Below are positions 34,292 to 43,933 of a stretch of DNA of 64,000 bases, piece by piece (within the stretch, counting starts at the first letter, position 1; each line of letters starts with the position of its first letter). The stretch covers positions 1 through 64,000 of the forward strand of contig CAYMCO010000004.1 in the NCBI GenBank assembly GCA_964388955.1, in the 5' to 3' direction. The position numbers and the translations under genes are program-made. Under the pieces are notes generated by a model that was not told the origin of the DNA, ran no database searches, and saw only the letters and a list, made by a program, of their open reading frames with translations. The stretch comes from CAYMCO01 sp964388955. GTDB lineage: Bacteria; Chloroflexota; Anaerolineae; Anaerolineales; E44-bin32.

Positions 34292-35134
34292 TTAGAGAGT
34301 GAACCCACTCCATGTCCCGGTCAGCAGGTAGCGAATCAGATCCACCAATCCGATTTGCAGGAATGCGAGCGCGACCCCTGCGAGCACCGCAGGCAGCATC
34401 CCCACCCAGCGGCCGGGGGCGTTCTGCCAGCCCGTCGCCATAACGAACAAGGTGGTATACAGCATGCCAAGCATGAGGATCACCCCCATGCTGCTGATCA
34501 GCGCCAGCGGATAAAGGATCAGGGGGTTCCCGGTCAAGACCAGCAGTATCAGGGCCAACGCCCCTGCGGACAACAGGCCGAGATCCCGCCAGGATCGCAG
34601 CGACGCTTGTCGCCCCCAATCGCTCCAGAGCACCTGATTCATAGTGGGGGCAACCGCATTCACCAGCGCCAAGCCCGCGAATGTGCCTGTGACCAACCTC
34701 AGGATGTTCGATGGGGGATAGACATGCGGAGCCGCCGGAAAGAAATGCAGATAACTGTTCAACCCGTCCCCCGCATACAGCAATCCAAAAATAGCCAGCG
34801 GAATCCACAACCGACGGGGAGGGTTCAGGCCAAACTTCAGGCGCCCCGATAGTGCGAAGAAGGCAAACGTCAGCATGACGCCGAGATACAAGCCGGTGCA
34901 CCTGGCGCACAGTGGAAGCGGGCGATCCCCGAGGTGGAACGAGCGCAGCTCTATGCGATGGCAAACCGCGTATGCCACTGCGTCCGCCTTGCCCAACAGA
35001 CCGCCCGGCGTGTTGAGGGCCCATACGCCGACCACCACTCCAGCAACCAGCAATGCCGCCAGCCGTACGGCGTACCCACTCGAGGTCCCGTTTGCGGAGG
35101 GTACGGTTTCTTGGGATTGCGTCATGGAGCCCAT
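34292..35134 (-). CDS. DUF2085 membrane protein
   Basis: A 280-residue protein with seven or more hydrophobic segments. The DUF2085 signature is present: CHRIELRSFHLGDRPLPLCARCTGLYLG, with the CHR, the Arg-Ser and the C-x-R-C-x-G motif (residues ~59-86). The Cys pair suggests metal or haem binding, but the function is unknown. The ATG at 35134 or 35125 is the likely start; transcription is divergent from the tRNA gene. Confidence 0.85.
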   Translation of the reverse strand: MGSMTQSQETVPSANGTSSGYAVRLAALLVAGVVVGVWALNTPGGLLGKADAVAYAVCHRIELRSFHLGDRPLPLCARCTGLYLGVMLTFAFFALSGRLKFGLNPPRRLWIPLAIFGLLYAGDGLNSYLHFFPAAPHVYPPSNILRLVTGTFAGLALVNAVAPTMNQVLWSDWGRQASLRSWRDLGLLSAGALALILLVLTGNPLILYPLALISSMGVILMLGMLYTTLFVMATGWQNAPGRWVGMLPAVLAGVALAFLQIGLVDLIRYLLTGTWSGFTL

Positions 35135-35170
35135 TATAGCGCGGCATGAGGGGCGCAAATCGCGCCCGGC

Positions 35171-35199
35171 TTGACGGTCCCTAAGGGGCAAATTATAAT
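35171..35199 (+). promoter_or_regulatory. Promoter of the tRNA-Asn gene
   Basis: TTGACG at 35171-35176 and TATAAT at 35194-35199, spacer 17 bases. The predicted start is just ahead of the mature tRNA 5' end at 35210. Confidence 0.8.
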
Positions 35200-35209
35200 C
35201 TTGCCGCCT

Positions 35210-35284
35210 TCCTCGGTAGCTCAACGGCAGAGCGGGCGGCTGTTAACCGCTAGGTTGCAGGTTCGAATCCTGCCCGAGGAGCCA
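35210..35284 (+). tRNA. tRNA-Asn (anticodon GTT)
   Basis: The acceptor stem TCCTCGG (35210-35216) pairs with CCGAGGA (35274-35280). The anticodon loop is CTGTTAA with GTT at 35242-35244, and the T-arm GGTTCGAATCC and an encoded 3' CCA are present. The integrase gene begins immediately beyond, so the 3' end of this tRNA is the probable attachment site of the island. No second copy of the 3' end was found by eye in the window, so the far boundary is probably outside. Confidence 0.95.
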
Positions 35285-35303
35285 TATCTGGGGGTCACTC
35301 CAC

Positions 35304-35332
35304 CAAATAACCCCACATATAGGGGTTATTTG
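35304..35332. terminator. Bidirectional rho-independent terminator
   Basis: A perfect 11-bp stem, CAAATAACCCC (35304-35314) and GGGGTTATTTG (35322-35332), with a 7-base loop. A/T-rich stem bases give T-rich ends on both strands. It lies between the tRNA and the convergent integrase gene and would end both transcripts. Confidence 0.8.
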
Positions 35333-35335
35333 TCG

Positions 35336-36505
35336 TTAACCGACATGCATGGGTGCAAATGGGGTGCAACGGGCATCCAGGGGAGACAGTAGATCATCCA
35401 TTAACTCCGCCGCTTCTTCCTGCTTGCTCGGGATCAGGTGCCCATACACATCGAGGGTGATGCTGGGTCTGGAGTGGCCCAGCCGCTGGGACACGATCAG
35501 CAGCGGGATCCCGTGGTTCAGCATCAACGATGCCGCCGTGTGCCTGAGATCGTGGAAGCGGATCTTCGGAAGCCCGGAAGCCACAAGCACCTTTCGAAAC
35601 CCCCTGCGCAGATTGCTGTTCAAGATCGGCGTGCCCACACGAGTCGGAAATACCAGGTCGTGATCAGCCCAGGCTTCACCCGCCGTCTTTCTTTTCTCAA
35701 GCGCCGTCATCTGTTGCATCCTGAGTATCTCCAGCGCCTTCTGCCCCAGGGTGATCGTGCGATTGCCCCGCTTGGACTTCGGTTTCGAAAATCGATATCC
35801 CCCTCCCCTGGGCCTAGTCACCTGCCGGCGGACTTTCAACCGGTCCCTGCGCCAATCGATGTCCACCCATTTCAGACCAATGAGCTCACCCTGGCGCATG
35901 CCGGTGTGGATGGCCAGGTAGTACAGGGGATAGTACTGGTCCTGCAGGGCCAGGGCAGTGTCGAGGAACACCTGGATCTGACCCTCGTCATAGATCCGCA
36001 TCTCTGTTTGTTTGGGCTTTGGGGGTGTAGTCGCTTTGCAGGGGTTGCGAGCGAGCGTCCCCAGCTTCATAGCATGGCCCAGGGCGGAATTCAGGACTTT
36101 GTGGGCGCAATGAACCGCATGGGCGCTGAGCCCGTCCCTTTTCAAGGTGGCGTAGTAGCTCTGGATCCGGTCGGGCTTGAGGTCCTTCAGCTTCACTCTG
36201 CCCAGATATGGCAGGATTCGCTTCGTGATGATCCACTCATACAGCTCATTTGTGCGCTGCGCTCTGGATGAGCCCAAGGAGACCAGCCAATCTGACAAGA
36301 AATCGGCCAGCGGCATTTCGGCTCCATCAAAGTCGTATCCCTGGTCGGCCAGATTGCGGATGTCCTTGAGCCATTCCTGGCACTCTTCCTGCGTATCGCC
36401 GGTGAAGCTTCTCCGCTTGCCATCGATGGTAATCTGAGCCCGCCAGTTCCCTCGGTCAACCCGTTTGTAGATGCAGCCCTCATGGTTCGCGCGTCGTTTC
36501 GCCAT
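35336..36505 (-). CDS. Tyrosine recombinase (phage-type integrase)
   Basis: A 389-residue integrase. Residues ~1-55 form an arm-binding domain (YKRVDRGNWRAQITIDG), ~70-160 a SAM-like core-binding domain, and ~175-375 the catalytic domain. Catalytic residues are visible in HTGMRQGELIGLKW (Arg), RFHDLRHTAASLML (His-x-x-Arg), LGHSRPS (His) and ITLDVYGHL (Tyr). It is convergent to tRNA-Asn and adjacent to an excisionase-like gene, the usual layout of a tRNA-targeted integrative element. It looks intact. Confidence 0.95.
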   Translation of the reverse strand: MAKRRANHEGCIYKRVDRGNWRAQITIDGKRRSFTGDTQEECQEWLKDIRNLADQGYDFDGAEMPLADFLSDWLVSLGSSRAQRTNELYEWIITKRILPYLGRVKLKDLKPDRIQSYYATLKRDGLSAHAVHCAHKVLNSALGHAMKLGTLARNPCKATTPPKPKQTEMRIYDEGQIQVFLDTALALQDQYYPLYYLAIHTGMRQGELIGLKWVDIDWRRDRLKVRRQVTRPRGGGYRFSKPKSKRGNRTITLGQKALEILRMQQMTALEKRKTAGEAWADHDLVFPTRVGTPILNSNLRRGFRKVLVASGLPKIRFHDLRHTAASLMLNHGIPLLIVSQRLGHSRPSITLDVYGHLIPSKQEEAAELMDDLLSPLDARCTPFAPMHVG

Positions 36506-36694
36506 TTCCTCACTTCTCCTTTCGAAAAGGAGACTTGAGGAAAGGCGGCTCTTCGGCCGTTCTGCCTTCAGTTGTTAAAGTGCACAGACTGCTCGAGATT
36601 GTATCAGCGAGCGGGTGATAATGGAGTCGATCGGATGGAGACATGCTGGCCAAGTTCAACGCGATATTTCCGACACTGGCCAGCGTGTCACAGC

Positions 36695-36919
36695 TCAGAT
36701 ATTGCCAACGCCCTCCCTTCTCGCGAGCACGAAGCGTTTGAGATCCTCAGGCCGGATTCGGACCGAGCGCCCGATGCGCACGCTGGGCAGATCGCCCCGC
36801 TGCAGCAGCAGGTAGGCTGTCGAGAGCCCGATGCTGAGCTTCTCGGCCACTTCGTCCGCGGTGAGCAACCTATCACGGATGCTCGTCTCAAGTTGGCTTC
36901 CATACCCCGGCACGCTCAT
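36695..36919 (-). CDS. Excisionase/MerR-like helix-turn-helix protein
   Basis: A 74-residue HTH_17 protein: LLTADEVAEKLSIGLSTAYLL is the helix-turn-helix, and RGDLPSVRIGRSVRI the wing, followed by RPEDLKRFVLARR. This domain is shared by recombination directionality factors and small regulators. Its place upstream of the integrase gene, same strand, favours an excisionase role. The start may be the ATG at 36919 or at 36934. Confidence 0.85.
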   Translation of the reverse strand: MSVPGYGSQLETSIRDRLLTADEVAEKLSIGLSTAYLLLQRGDLPSVRIGRSVRIRPEDLKRFVLARREGVGNI

Positions 36920-36934
36920 GAATGCGCCTCCCAC

Positions 36935-38181
36935 TGATCCTAAGATGGCATTTTCTGCTCAATATGACATCTCCAGTCTAGGCGCATGCACCCTCATCAT
37001 ACGTCAGGGGAACGTGATGGCAGGGTTATCTGAGTGCTATGATAGGGAGCGAACAAAGCCGCATCCAAGATAGAAAGCACTCCAGACAATCCCGATCAGC
37101 GGGGGTCACTAGGCTCGGCGTCTTCCCCCAACCGATCCTACCCGGGCCTCACTCTGGCGCAATGGAGAGATGCCATCGGGCATGCGCCTGACTTCATCCT
37201 CCGGGGCTGTGTTCTTGGAAGAAGCTACAGGGATCGATCCACTTCAGTCCCGCCATCTCCTCATAGTCGCTCTCAGCGGATATATGGTATCCAGCCCTCG
37301 TTTGGACGTGACGGCCGCGCGCACGCAGCCGCGGACTGGCGATCCTTGCTGGCTGAATTACTCGAGCGGAGGTCTCTGCCAAGTCTCGCCCATGATCCTC
37401 CGCCTTCATCTGTTTCCAGTCAGCCAATAGGCCGCGGTGTGACACAAACTCGTGTTGCACATTGCCACCATTCGACCGAAAACGCTTCCAACTCCGCTCG
37501 CTCAGAAGCATCACGGACAAGCTCCCTCACGATGGTGTAGCCGAATGAACGATGCGGTGAGCCTCACCGTACTGTTTCTTAGCTACGTCGACCTGAAGAC
37601 GGCCTGTGGGCGTGGCCATTGGTCACAGATGGCAGTGTTTCAAGAAGGAACTAATGCGCCTGATGATGTCTAAAGCTGCGGTGCCGGTCGTGGCCTAGCC
37701 TAACCTGCGAATCGGCAAATGCGCGAAGATAGGGTCTCCGAGGCGGCGTCACTATATCATTCCGTGTTTATTTCCACTAGATAGGATTGGAGGCACGCAT
37801 ATGTTAAGGGGGCCCCCTCATTCGAATAGCACCATTGGGCCGCCCCTTTTTCTCTTGGCGGATTGTCCACTATATTGGGGAGAATTCAGCTGAGTTTCGG
37901 AGATTTGGCGATAACCTATTCAGCGTAACAAAGGACACACTGAACTTGAATGAATTGAGCCTCGTTTCGCTATCTGGTGGCATTCCTTGCACAGGCAAGG
38001 AACAGGACGAAAGCAGCCTCTACATCTTCTCGCCCCGCGTATATGGCGCCCAAATCCTCCATTCAGCATTGATTGTCCGAAGTTATGTTGGAATCTTAGA
38101 GAAAGCTGAACTGTTGTAGGTCAATGACAATGCCGCCCGAATAGTTCTGCCCGCCCTGGCAGTCGGGCCAGGGAGAAAACG
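36935..38181. other. 1.25 kb at the island entry with no recognisable gene
   Basis: Only short frames are present on both strands; none shows a known domain or a good start with ribosome binding site. The longest candidates are at 37194-37520 (minus) and 37835-38119 (plus). The base composition is less GC-rich than the backbone, suggesting decayed imported DNA. Confidence 0.5.
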
Positions 38182-38517
38182 TCACCCCCTGAATGTGTTC
38201 GACCTGGACTGGACGATGAACGGTTTTCGCCAGGGATGATCCGGAGGTGGCTTGTAGGGTCGACGTGTGGCGCTTCGCTGGCGCGTCTGTTTGGGCGGTT
38301 TGTTTGCTGCCTTGACGGGTTGGGGGTCGGCTGGCGTCAACTTGCCCACGGCTGGCGGCCCGGCGAGCAGAGGTTTGAAGCGAGCTACAGGCTTTCCCTG
38401 AAAGCAAACCAGAAGCTGACCATTGAGCAGCTGGCGAATTTCGACCCAAATTCGCGCGCCATATCCCCCTGAAATCTCGATAGAGCTCCAGCCACCATTC
38501 TTTCGGTCGGGCAGCAT
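38182..38517 (-). pseudogene. Transposase C-terminal remnant (ISNCY-like)
   Basis: About 111 residues that look like the end of an ISNCY-type transposase: RQLLNGQLLVCFQGKPVARF followed by a basic Pro-rich linker and YKPPPDHPWRKPF. In intact elements this tail follows a DDE catalytic core, which is absent here. No inverted repeats were identified. The assignment is by recalled similarity. Confidence 0.5.
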
Positions 38518-38538
38518 CGAAATCTTGGACCTTGCGAG

Positions 38539-39315
38539 TCAATCCATCACAAACCCCGCGGAGAAATTGACGGCTTGCCCAGTCTCATTGTAGTCGTCTG
38601 ATGCCATGAAGATCGTCATTGCTGCAATCTGGTCGAGACTAACGAGGCTTCGCAGAGGGGAGGCTGCTATCTCCTCCTCGACGACCTCGGCGTAAGTCGC
38701 TCTTCTCGAAGACGCCGTCTCCTTCCACACCTTTTCCATGCGCGCGCCAGGTACAGAACCGGGGCAGATGGCGTTGACGCGGATATTGTGGATGCCGACC
38801 TCCATGGCCATCGATTGGGTTAGACCCAGCAACCCGAATTTCGAAGCGCAATACGCGGCTCTCATCGGCATCCCTACCTTACCCGCCACCGACGAGATAT
38901 TGATGATGGCGCCTCGCCGTCGAGGGATCATTACCTTGAGCACCTCTTTCGAGCAAAGCATCGCCCCCGTGAGATTGACGGACAGTGTAGACTCCCAGTC
39001 CTCCTTCTGAAGATCGACGACCACCGCCGTTGGCCCGGGAATCCCAGCGTTGTTTATTAGAATATCCACTCGCTTGAAACGGTCGAGAGTCTCGCAAACC
39101 ATGCGTTCGACCTGATCCTCAGCCGTGACATCGGCGATGATTGGCAGGGCCACGCCGCCCGTGGATTCGATTTCCTCAACCACACCCATCACCCGCTCCT
39201 TGTTCCGGGCGACAACCACCACGCTCGCCCCTTCTTGTGCGAAGCGCAACGATATGGCCCTCCCAATTCCGCTGTTTCCTCCAGTGACGATGGTCACTTT
39301 GTCTTCGAACCTCAT
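38539..39315 (-). CDS. Short-chain dehydrogenase/reductase
   Basis: A 258-residue classical SDR. The cofactor motif TGGNSGIG is at residues ~10-17, NNAG near 88, the catalytic Ser in INISSVAG near 138, and YCASK near 153. Acidic residues are absent at the end of beta-2 (VVARNKER), which favours NADP(H). It is the last gene on the minus strand before the decayed region and follows the MttB-family gene after 279 bases, so it may process a product of the same pathway. An in-frame GTG at 39324 is an alternative start. Confidence 0.9.
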   Translation of the reverse strand: MRFEDKVTIVTGGNSGIGRAISLRFAQEGASVVVVARNKERVMGVVEEIESTGGVALPIIADVTAEDQVERMVCETLDRFKRVDILINNAGIPGPTAVVVDLQKEDWESTLSVNLTGAMLCSKEVLKVMIPRRRGAIINISSVAGKVGMPMRAAYCASKFGLLGLTQSMAMEVGIHNIRVNAICPGSVPGARMEKVWKETASSRRATYAEVVEEEIAASPLRSLVSLDQIAAMTIFMASDDYNETGQAVNFSAGFVMD

Positions 39316-39594
39316 TGGCCCCACTCCGCTGGAAAAAGAGCTGGAGAAAGAGGGAGCGATGTCTGCTCCAGCCCCAACGAGACACCACCCTGTCTATGGA
39401 AACAGATGATCGATGTCCTGGAGGCTATCGCCGTGGGATCCGTGACTGCATCCAGCCGTCGCGCAGACGTGCAATGGGCTCGAGCATCGTATGGCCTATG
39501 GAACGTCCCCTCACATCGCGCCTTCCACTTGCGAAAACCGAATCTGACCCCACGATTGTCCCGGCCCGCAAGGTGGGTGAGCTCAATGCGCATC

Positions 39595-41055
39595 TCAACG
39601 CAATTCCTCCTGTGCCTCAGACATTATCCGGTCCATCTCTATCGTCTGGCGGCGATCCAGGATCGGCTCCCGGGGCGCTTTCAACAGCTCCACGACTTTC
39701 TCGTGTGCCATCTGGTCGATGCGTTTTGAGCCTTGCTCTTCCCAAATCTTGAGGGGCGACCGGTTCGCCAACAACGGATCGACGTATTCTGACCGGAAGT
39801 ACTTCAATGTGTGATCGTGAGTCAGGTAGTGCCCCTTGGGGCCTACGTCTGCAATGGCGTCGACCCCTAGCGCAAGGGAATCGATCTCGAATCCTTTGCC
39901 AATCCTCGAGAGCCTTCGGTGCAGCTGCGCATCGAGGACCAACTGCTCCAGACTTGAGGCGGCACTGGAACTGAGGCTTCCGGCGCCGGCGAGAATATTC
40001 GCCCCGCACAGATGGCCGATTTGCGCCATCATGACTTTCTCGATCGCTGCCTGTTCATCGCAAGCGTGGGAGTCACATGCCATCCCCTTGGCAACGACTG
40101 GCAGTCCGTAGTGCTTTCCCAGCTCAATTAGCGCATGAGACATCAGGATGTTTTCCGGTGCGCCGTGGATCGCGTGTCCCGTCTTCATGTCGAAGACCAT
40201 GGGCCGGGGCGAATAGAAGACTCGAGACTGCGGATAGAGCGTGCGACAGATGAGGAGCCCGGCCAGAACCTCGGCATTCGCCGCCACCACGGCGCCCGCC
40301 ACAGTGACAGGGAGGGTGGCGCCGGCGAGCCCGGAGGAGTTGATCTCCACTGGCATGTTGTGCCGGCCGGCCTCCAGCACAACCTTGAGCTGATCCTCAG
40401 AAAAGTGGAGAGGGCTGGATACTGAGGCCAGGATGATCACTCGCGGTCCGGCCCTCTCAGATGCAGCAGACAGCATCCGGCTCAGCCAGGGCACAGATCT
40501 GCTCGACATCGGGTTGATCATTATTGGCTTACGAGTGTTTTCCAGCGCCATGCGGAGCGCCCACAGGTCTTGCATGGGGGCGGGGACGTCGGAAGGGCAA
40601 AGACATCCCACAATTTCGATTTCATCGAGGCAATCCGCTATGCGCACCCAACCCCTGATATCCTCAATCGTGGACGGTCTCGTCTGATCTCCCGGTGCGC
40701 AAGAAACCAGGCGAGCTCCCCCCAGGGTGCGGCAACTGATCTGTCCCGAGGAGCCGATATGAACGTCCTGCCCGGCGCCGAGCCCACGAAGGACGAAAGG
40801 GTCCGGTGGTGATCCCGTAAAATCCATAAGCGTGGAGGTGGGGAAGCACACAGCGTGATTACCCTTGTTGGTGAATCCACCGACGCTCCCGAGGCGCTGC
40901 CGGACTTCCTCATTCTCAACAATCAGACCTACTTCATTGAGAACCTTGAAAGACGCCATCGTGAATTCTTCGACTGTCTCATCGCTCAACAACGGCTGAA
41001 ACGTGGGAAGCGCACCAATCGGATGAGTGCTGTTTCGAGACATTTCGAGTTCCAT
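39595..41055 (-). CDS. MttB-family (trimethylamine methyltransferase-like) protein, pyrrolysine-free
   Basis: A 486-residue TIM-barrel methyltransferase of the MttB superfamily. N-terminal LSDETVEEFTMASFKVLNEVG and the RTLGGARLVS and central GMACDSHACDEQAA regions fit the family. The frame is continuous with no TAG, so it belongs to the pyrrolysine-free branch, which includes enzymes demethylating quaternary amines such as glycine betaine, proline betaine and carnitine. It would transfer a methyl group to a cob(I)alamin protein. The start at 41055 has GGAGG four bases ahead; the frame runs on to 41085. Same strand as the ABC transporter genes and probably in their transcription unit. Substrate unknown. 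Confidence 0.85.
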   Translation of the reverse strand: MELEMSRNSTHPIGALPTFQPLLSDETVEEFTMASFKVLNEVGLIVENEEVRQRLGSVGGFTNKGNHAVCFPTSTLMDFTGSPPDPFVLRGLGAGQDVHIGSSGQISCRTLGGARLVSCAPGDQTRPSTIEDIRGWVRIADCLDEIEIVGCLCPSDVPAPMQDLWALRMALENTRKPIMINPMSSRSVPWLSRMLSAASERAGPRVIILASVSSPLHFSEDQLKVVLEAGRHNMPVEINSSGLAGATLPVTVAGAVVAANAEVLAGLLICRTLYPQSRVFYSPRPMVFDMKTGHAIHGAPENILMSHALIELGKHYGLPVVAKGMACDSHACDEQAAIEKVMMAQIGHLCGANILAGAGSLSSSAASSLEQLVLDAQLHRRLSRIGKGFEIDSLALGVDAIADVGPKGHYLTHDHTLKYFRSEYVDPLLANRSPLKIWEEQGSKRIDQMAHEKVVELLKAPREPILDRRQTIEMDRIMSEAQEELR

Positions 41056-41246
41056 CGGGCCTCCACGATATGTGGCTATTCCCACTCTTACCCAGCAGGA
41101 GGATGCCCCTACATATACTCTTCGTCAGGGGGGCATAGTGAGGCACCATGTGGCCTATGCCGAGGACGATCAGCGATGGCCGGCCATTCTGTCGTGCTAT
41201 GCCGGTGCATCGCCCCCGGCTTCCAAGCAGTTAATTGCTTTCGCTC

Positions 41247-43037
41247 TCATAGGGTCGGCGTGCTCTGCAACAACCTGAGTGTGTATTGTTGTTTGGGCTC
41301 TGTGAAAACGCTTGTAAAATCACCCGACTCCACGACCAGACCGTCCTTCATGACGATTACCCGGTCGGCGATTGAGGATGCCAGCGCGAGATTGTGAGTT
41401 ATGAACAGCAGGGTGAGATCGAATTCCCTTTGTAGGCTCCGCAGTAGTTCAATGATGGAGGCTTGGACTGATACGTCCAGTGCCGATGTGATCTCGTCGC
41501 ATATGAGAAGCTTCGGCTCGGCTGTCAGCGCGCGGGCAATGGCTACACGTTGTTTCTCTCCGCCGCTCAGTTGGTCGGGATAGCTGTCCATAAACCAGGT
41601 GGCCATCCTCATCTTGGAAAGAAACTCGGCTGTCTTCTCGCGGGCCGACTTCTTGTCCATGCCGTAGAACAGTTCCAGCGGCCTGCCGATGATTTGTCTC
41701 ACCGTTTGTCTTGGGTTGAGCGACCCATCAGGGTTCTGAAAAACGATCTGAATGATGCGCCGGCACCTCTTCGATCGCTGCCCGGCCTGCAAGGGGAGGT
41801 TCTCGCCGAGAAGGTCGATCTGGCCATCAGCCTTCTTGTGCAATCCGGCTAGGCACCGGGCCGTCGTCGTCTTGCCACTCCCCGATTCACCGACCAGTGC
41901 GAGACACTCACCCCCAAACATGTTAAAGCTGAGGCTCCGAATGACTTGTTGGCGACCGAACCACGCATCGAGATTCCGGACACTCAACAGCGGCTTACTT
42001 CTATGCGCGGCCAGCGAGAGGGAGTGCCCGGAATCAACTTTGCTTTCCTCTTCGTACAGCCAATTGGCACGATAGCACTTCGATCGGTGGCCGGGAGCGA
42101 CTTCGACAGGGGGAGGGAAGGTCTGATAGCATTCGTCAATGGCAAATCTGCACCTCGGGGAGAAGAAGCACCCTCGAGGTCGGTCGTGCAGGGCGACGGC
42201 ATGTCCCGGAATTCCTCTGAGAATCCGTCTCGCCGTGATAGAGGGAATAGCTCGAAGTAGCTCTCGGGTGTATGGATGGGAAGGCTTCTGGAAGAGAGAT
42301 TCCTCCGAAGCATATTCGACGATGCGTCCTCCGTACATGACCGCAACGTAATCTGCCAGATCGGCGATAACCGCCAAATCATGCGTCACATAGAGGGCGC
42401 TTGCATTGTAAATGCGGCAGAGGGATCGGATTGTGTCGAGAATGTGCGCCTGGGTGGTCACATCCAATCCCGTGGTAGGCTCATCAAGTACGATGACCTT
42501 CGGCCGGCAAGCGAATGCCATGGCGAGCAACACACGCTGCTGCTGTCCTCCGGAAAGTTGGTGTGGATAGCGTCGAAGGAAAGGCGGTTCGGGCGGCAGC
42601 TTCACCTCGGCGAGGACCTCGTGCATTCGCTCTTCGCGTTTGCTCGGCGCAAGATTCCTCAAATGGGAGCTCATTGTCTCCTGGAGTTGCAGCCCGATCC
42701 GCAGAGCGGGATTGAGGGCCATGGAAGGATCCTGCGGCATGTACGAGATGAGCCGGCCCCGGATTTCTCTCAGTTCGCGACGGGACAACTGCAAGACTCG
42801 TCTCCCGGCGATAATCACTTCGCCTTCGGCAATCCTAGCGCCCTTCCGCGTGTGCCCGAGAAGCGCCATCGCTGCCGTTGTCTTTCCAGACCCGGACTCA
42901 CCCACCAATCCCAACACATTCCCTTCAGGAATGTGCATTGAGACACTGTCGATAATGTCAACCCCGGATCCCGACAGCTCGACCCTCAGGTTCTCGGCTA
43001 CGACGGTCATTCCCCTGCCACCTGTTGGTCTGGTCAT
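41247..43037 (-). CDS. Fused double ATP-binding subunit of peptide/opine-type ABC transporter
   Basis: A 596-residue tandem ATPase equivalent to DppD and DppF in one chain. The first nucleotide-binding domain has GESGSGKTTAA, LSGGQQQRVLLA and VIVLDEPTTGLD; the second has GESGSGKTTTA, LSGGEKQRVAIA and LICDEITSALD. Between them is the oligopeptide-type C-terminal motif with Cys (RGCFFSPRCRFAIDEC). The ATG at 43037 overlaps the stop of the upstream permease gene (43034-43037); the open frame runs further upstream, but that part is a shadow of the permease. Located on the cytoplasmic face of the membrane. Confidence 0.93.
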   Translation of the reverse strand: MTRPTGGRGMTVVAENLRVELSGSGVDIIDSVSMHIPEGNVLGLVGESGSGKTTAAMALLGHTRKGARIAEGEVIIAGRRVLQLSRRELREIRGRLISYMPQDPSMALNPALRIGLQLQETMSSHLRNLAPSKREERMHEVLAEVKLPPEPPFLRRYPHQLSGGQQQRVLLAMAFACRPKVIVLDEPTTGLDVTTQAHILDTIRSLCRIYNASALYVTHDLAVIADLADYVAVMYGGRIVEYASEESLFQKPSHPYTRELLRAIPSITARRILRGIPGHAVALHDRPRGCFFSPRCRFAIDECYQTFPPPVEVAPGHRSKCYRANWLYEEESKVDSGHSLSLAAHRSKPLLSVRNLDAWFGRQQVIRSLSFNMFGGECLALVGESGSGKTTTARCLAGLHKKADGQIDLLGENLPLQAGQRSKRCRRIIQIVFQNPDGSLNPRQTVRQIIGRPLELFYGMDKKSAREKTAEFLSKMRMATWFMDSYPDQLSGGEKQRVAIARALTAEPKLLICDEITSALDVSVQASIIELLRSLQREFDLTLLFITHNLALASSIADRVIVMKDGLVVESGDFTSVFTEPKQQYTLRLLQSTPTL

Positions 43038-43933
43038 TCGATTCTCGCCAGTGCGCGTGCAACTCCATCGGTGATCATGTTCGTGCCGATGGTCAACAGA
43101 GCGATCGCCAGGATCGGCCCCGCGATAACAGATGGTTGCACACGGAGGCCAGTTCTGTTCTCGTTGATCATCAGACCCCAATCTGCGGCAGGAGGCTGCA
43201 ATCCGAAGCCCAGGAAACTCAGCGATGCGATTATGGCGATGGAGAACGTCAATCGGAGGCCCGCTTCGACCATAAGTGGGCCGGTTACATTGGGAAGGAT
43301 CTCCCTGACCAATATCCAGGTCATTTTCTCCCCGCGCGCTTCGGCCGCCTCCACATAGCTCTGGACGGCCACCCCGAGAGTTGCGGCTCGAATGACTCGA
43401 GCGACCTTGGGAATATGGGTCACCGCAACGGCGAGAACCAGCAGCCACAACTGTGGGCCCAGGGTGGTTATGAAGAGAAGGGTAAAGACAATAGATGGAA
43501 GTGAGAGAACTGTATCCATCAGAAACATCAGCAGATCATCCAGCCAGTTCCTGAAGTAACCCGCGGCAAGGCCCACAGTTGTCCCCCCCAATACGCCCAA
43601 GACTGTGGCCAGAGTCGACAGGCCGAGTATTGACCAGCCGCCCCACAGAAATCGAGACAGCGCATCTCTACCCAGGTAATCTGTGCCGAGCAGAGAGGTG
43701 CTGGAAGGTGAGGTATATGGGCTGTTGACGAATTCAGTCGGTGAGTAGGGCGAAAAGAATGGGCCGAAAACCGCGATGATCACCAGCGTACCGGTGATGG
43801 CGATCCCTACCTGAGTTGAGCGGATGGAAAGAGCCCGCCGCAGCACCGTTTCTTCGCTGCTGGAGGGCGAAGAAGAAAGCGTCTCTCCAGCCGAGTCCCC
43901 TTTCCCTGCTTCTGCCCCAGCAATCATCTGCAA
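43034..43933 (-). CDS. ABC transporter permease (DppC type)
   Basis: A 299-residue permease with about six membrane helices. The N-terminal OppC region (GTLVIIAVFGPFFSPYSP, LLGTDYLGRDALSR) is present, and the EAA loop reads EAARGEKMTWILVREILPN (with AxARGxK). It pairs with the DppB-type permease encoded immediately upstream; the two genes abut at 43933/43934. It should form the translocation channel of the transporter. Confidence 0.93.
   Translation of the reverse strand: MQMIAGAEAGKGDSAGETLSSSPSSSEETVLRRALSIRSTQVGIAITGTLVIIAVFGPFFSPYSPTEFVNSPYTSPSSTSLLGTDYLGRDALSRFLWGGWSILGLSTLATVLGVLGGTTVGLAAGYFRNWLDDLLMFLMDTVLSLPSIVFTLLFITTLGPQLWLLVLAVAVTHIPKVARVIRAATLGVAVQSYVEAAEARGEKMTWILVREILPNVTGPLMVEAGLRLTFSIAIIASLSFLGFGLQPPAADWGLMINENRTGLRVQPSVIAGPILAIALLTIGTNMITDGVARALARIE

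Noticed and set aside
37835..38119. 94-codon plus-strand frame at the island entry
   Set aside because: No recognised domain, no good ribosome binding site, and the surroundings look decayed; not enough support for a gene call.
43038..43448. 137-codon extension at the N-terminus of the double ATPase
   Set aside because: It is antisense-frame overlap with the DppC permease on the same strand; the ATGA overlap at 43034-43037 gives the natural start.
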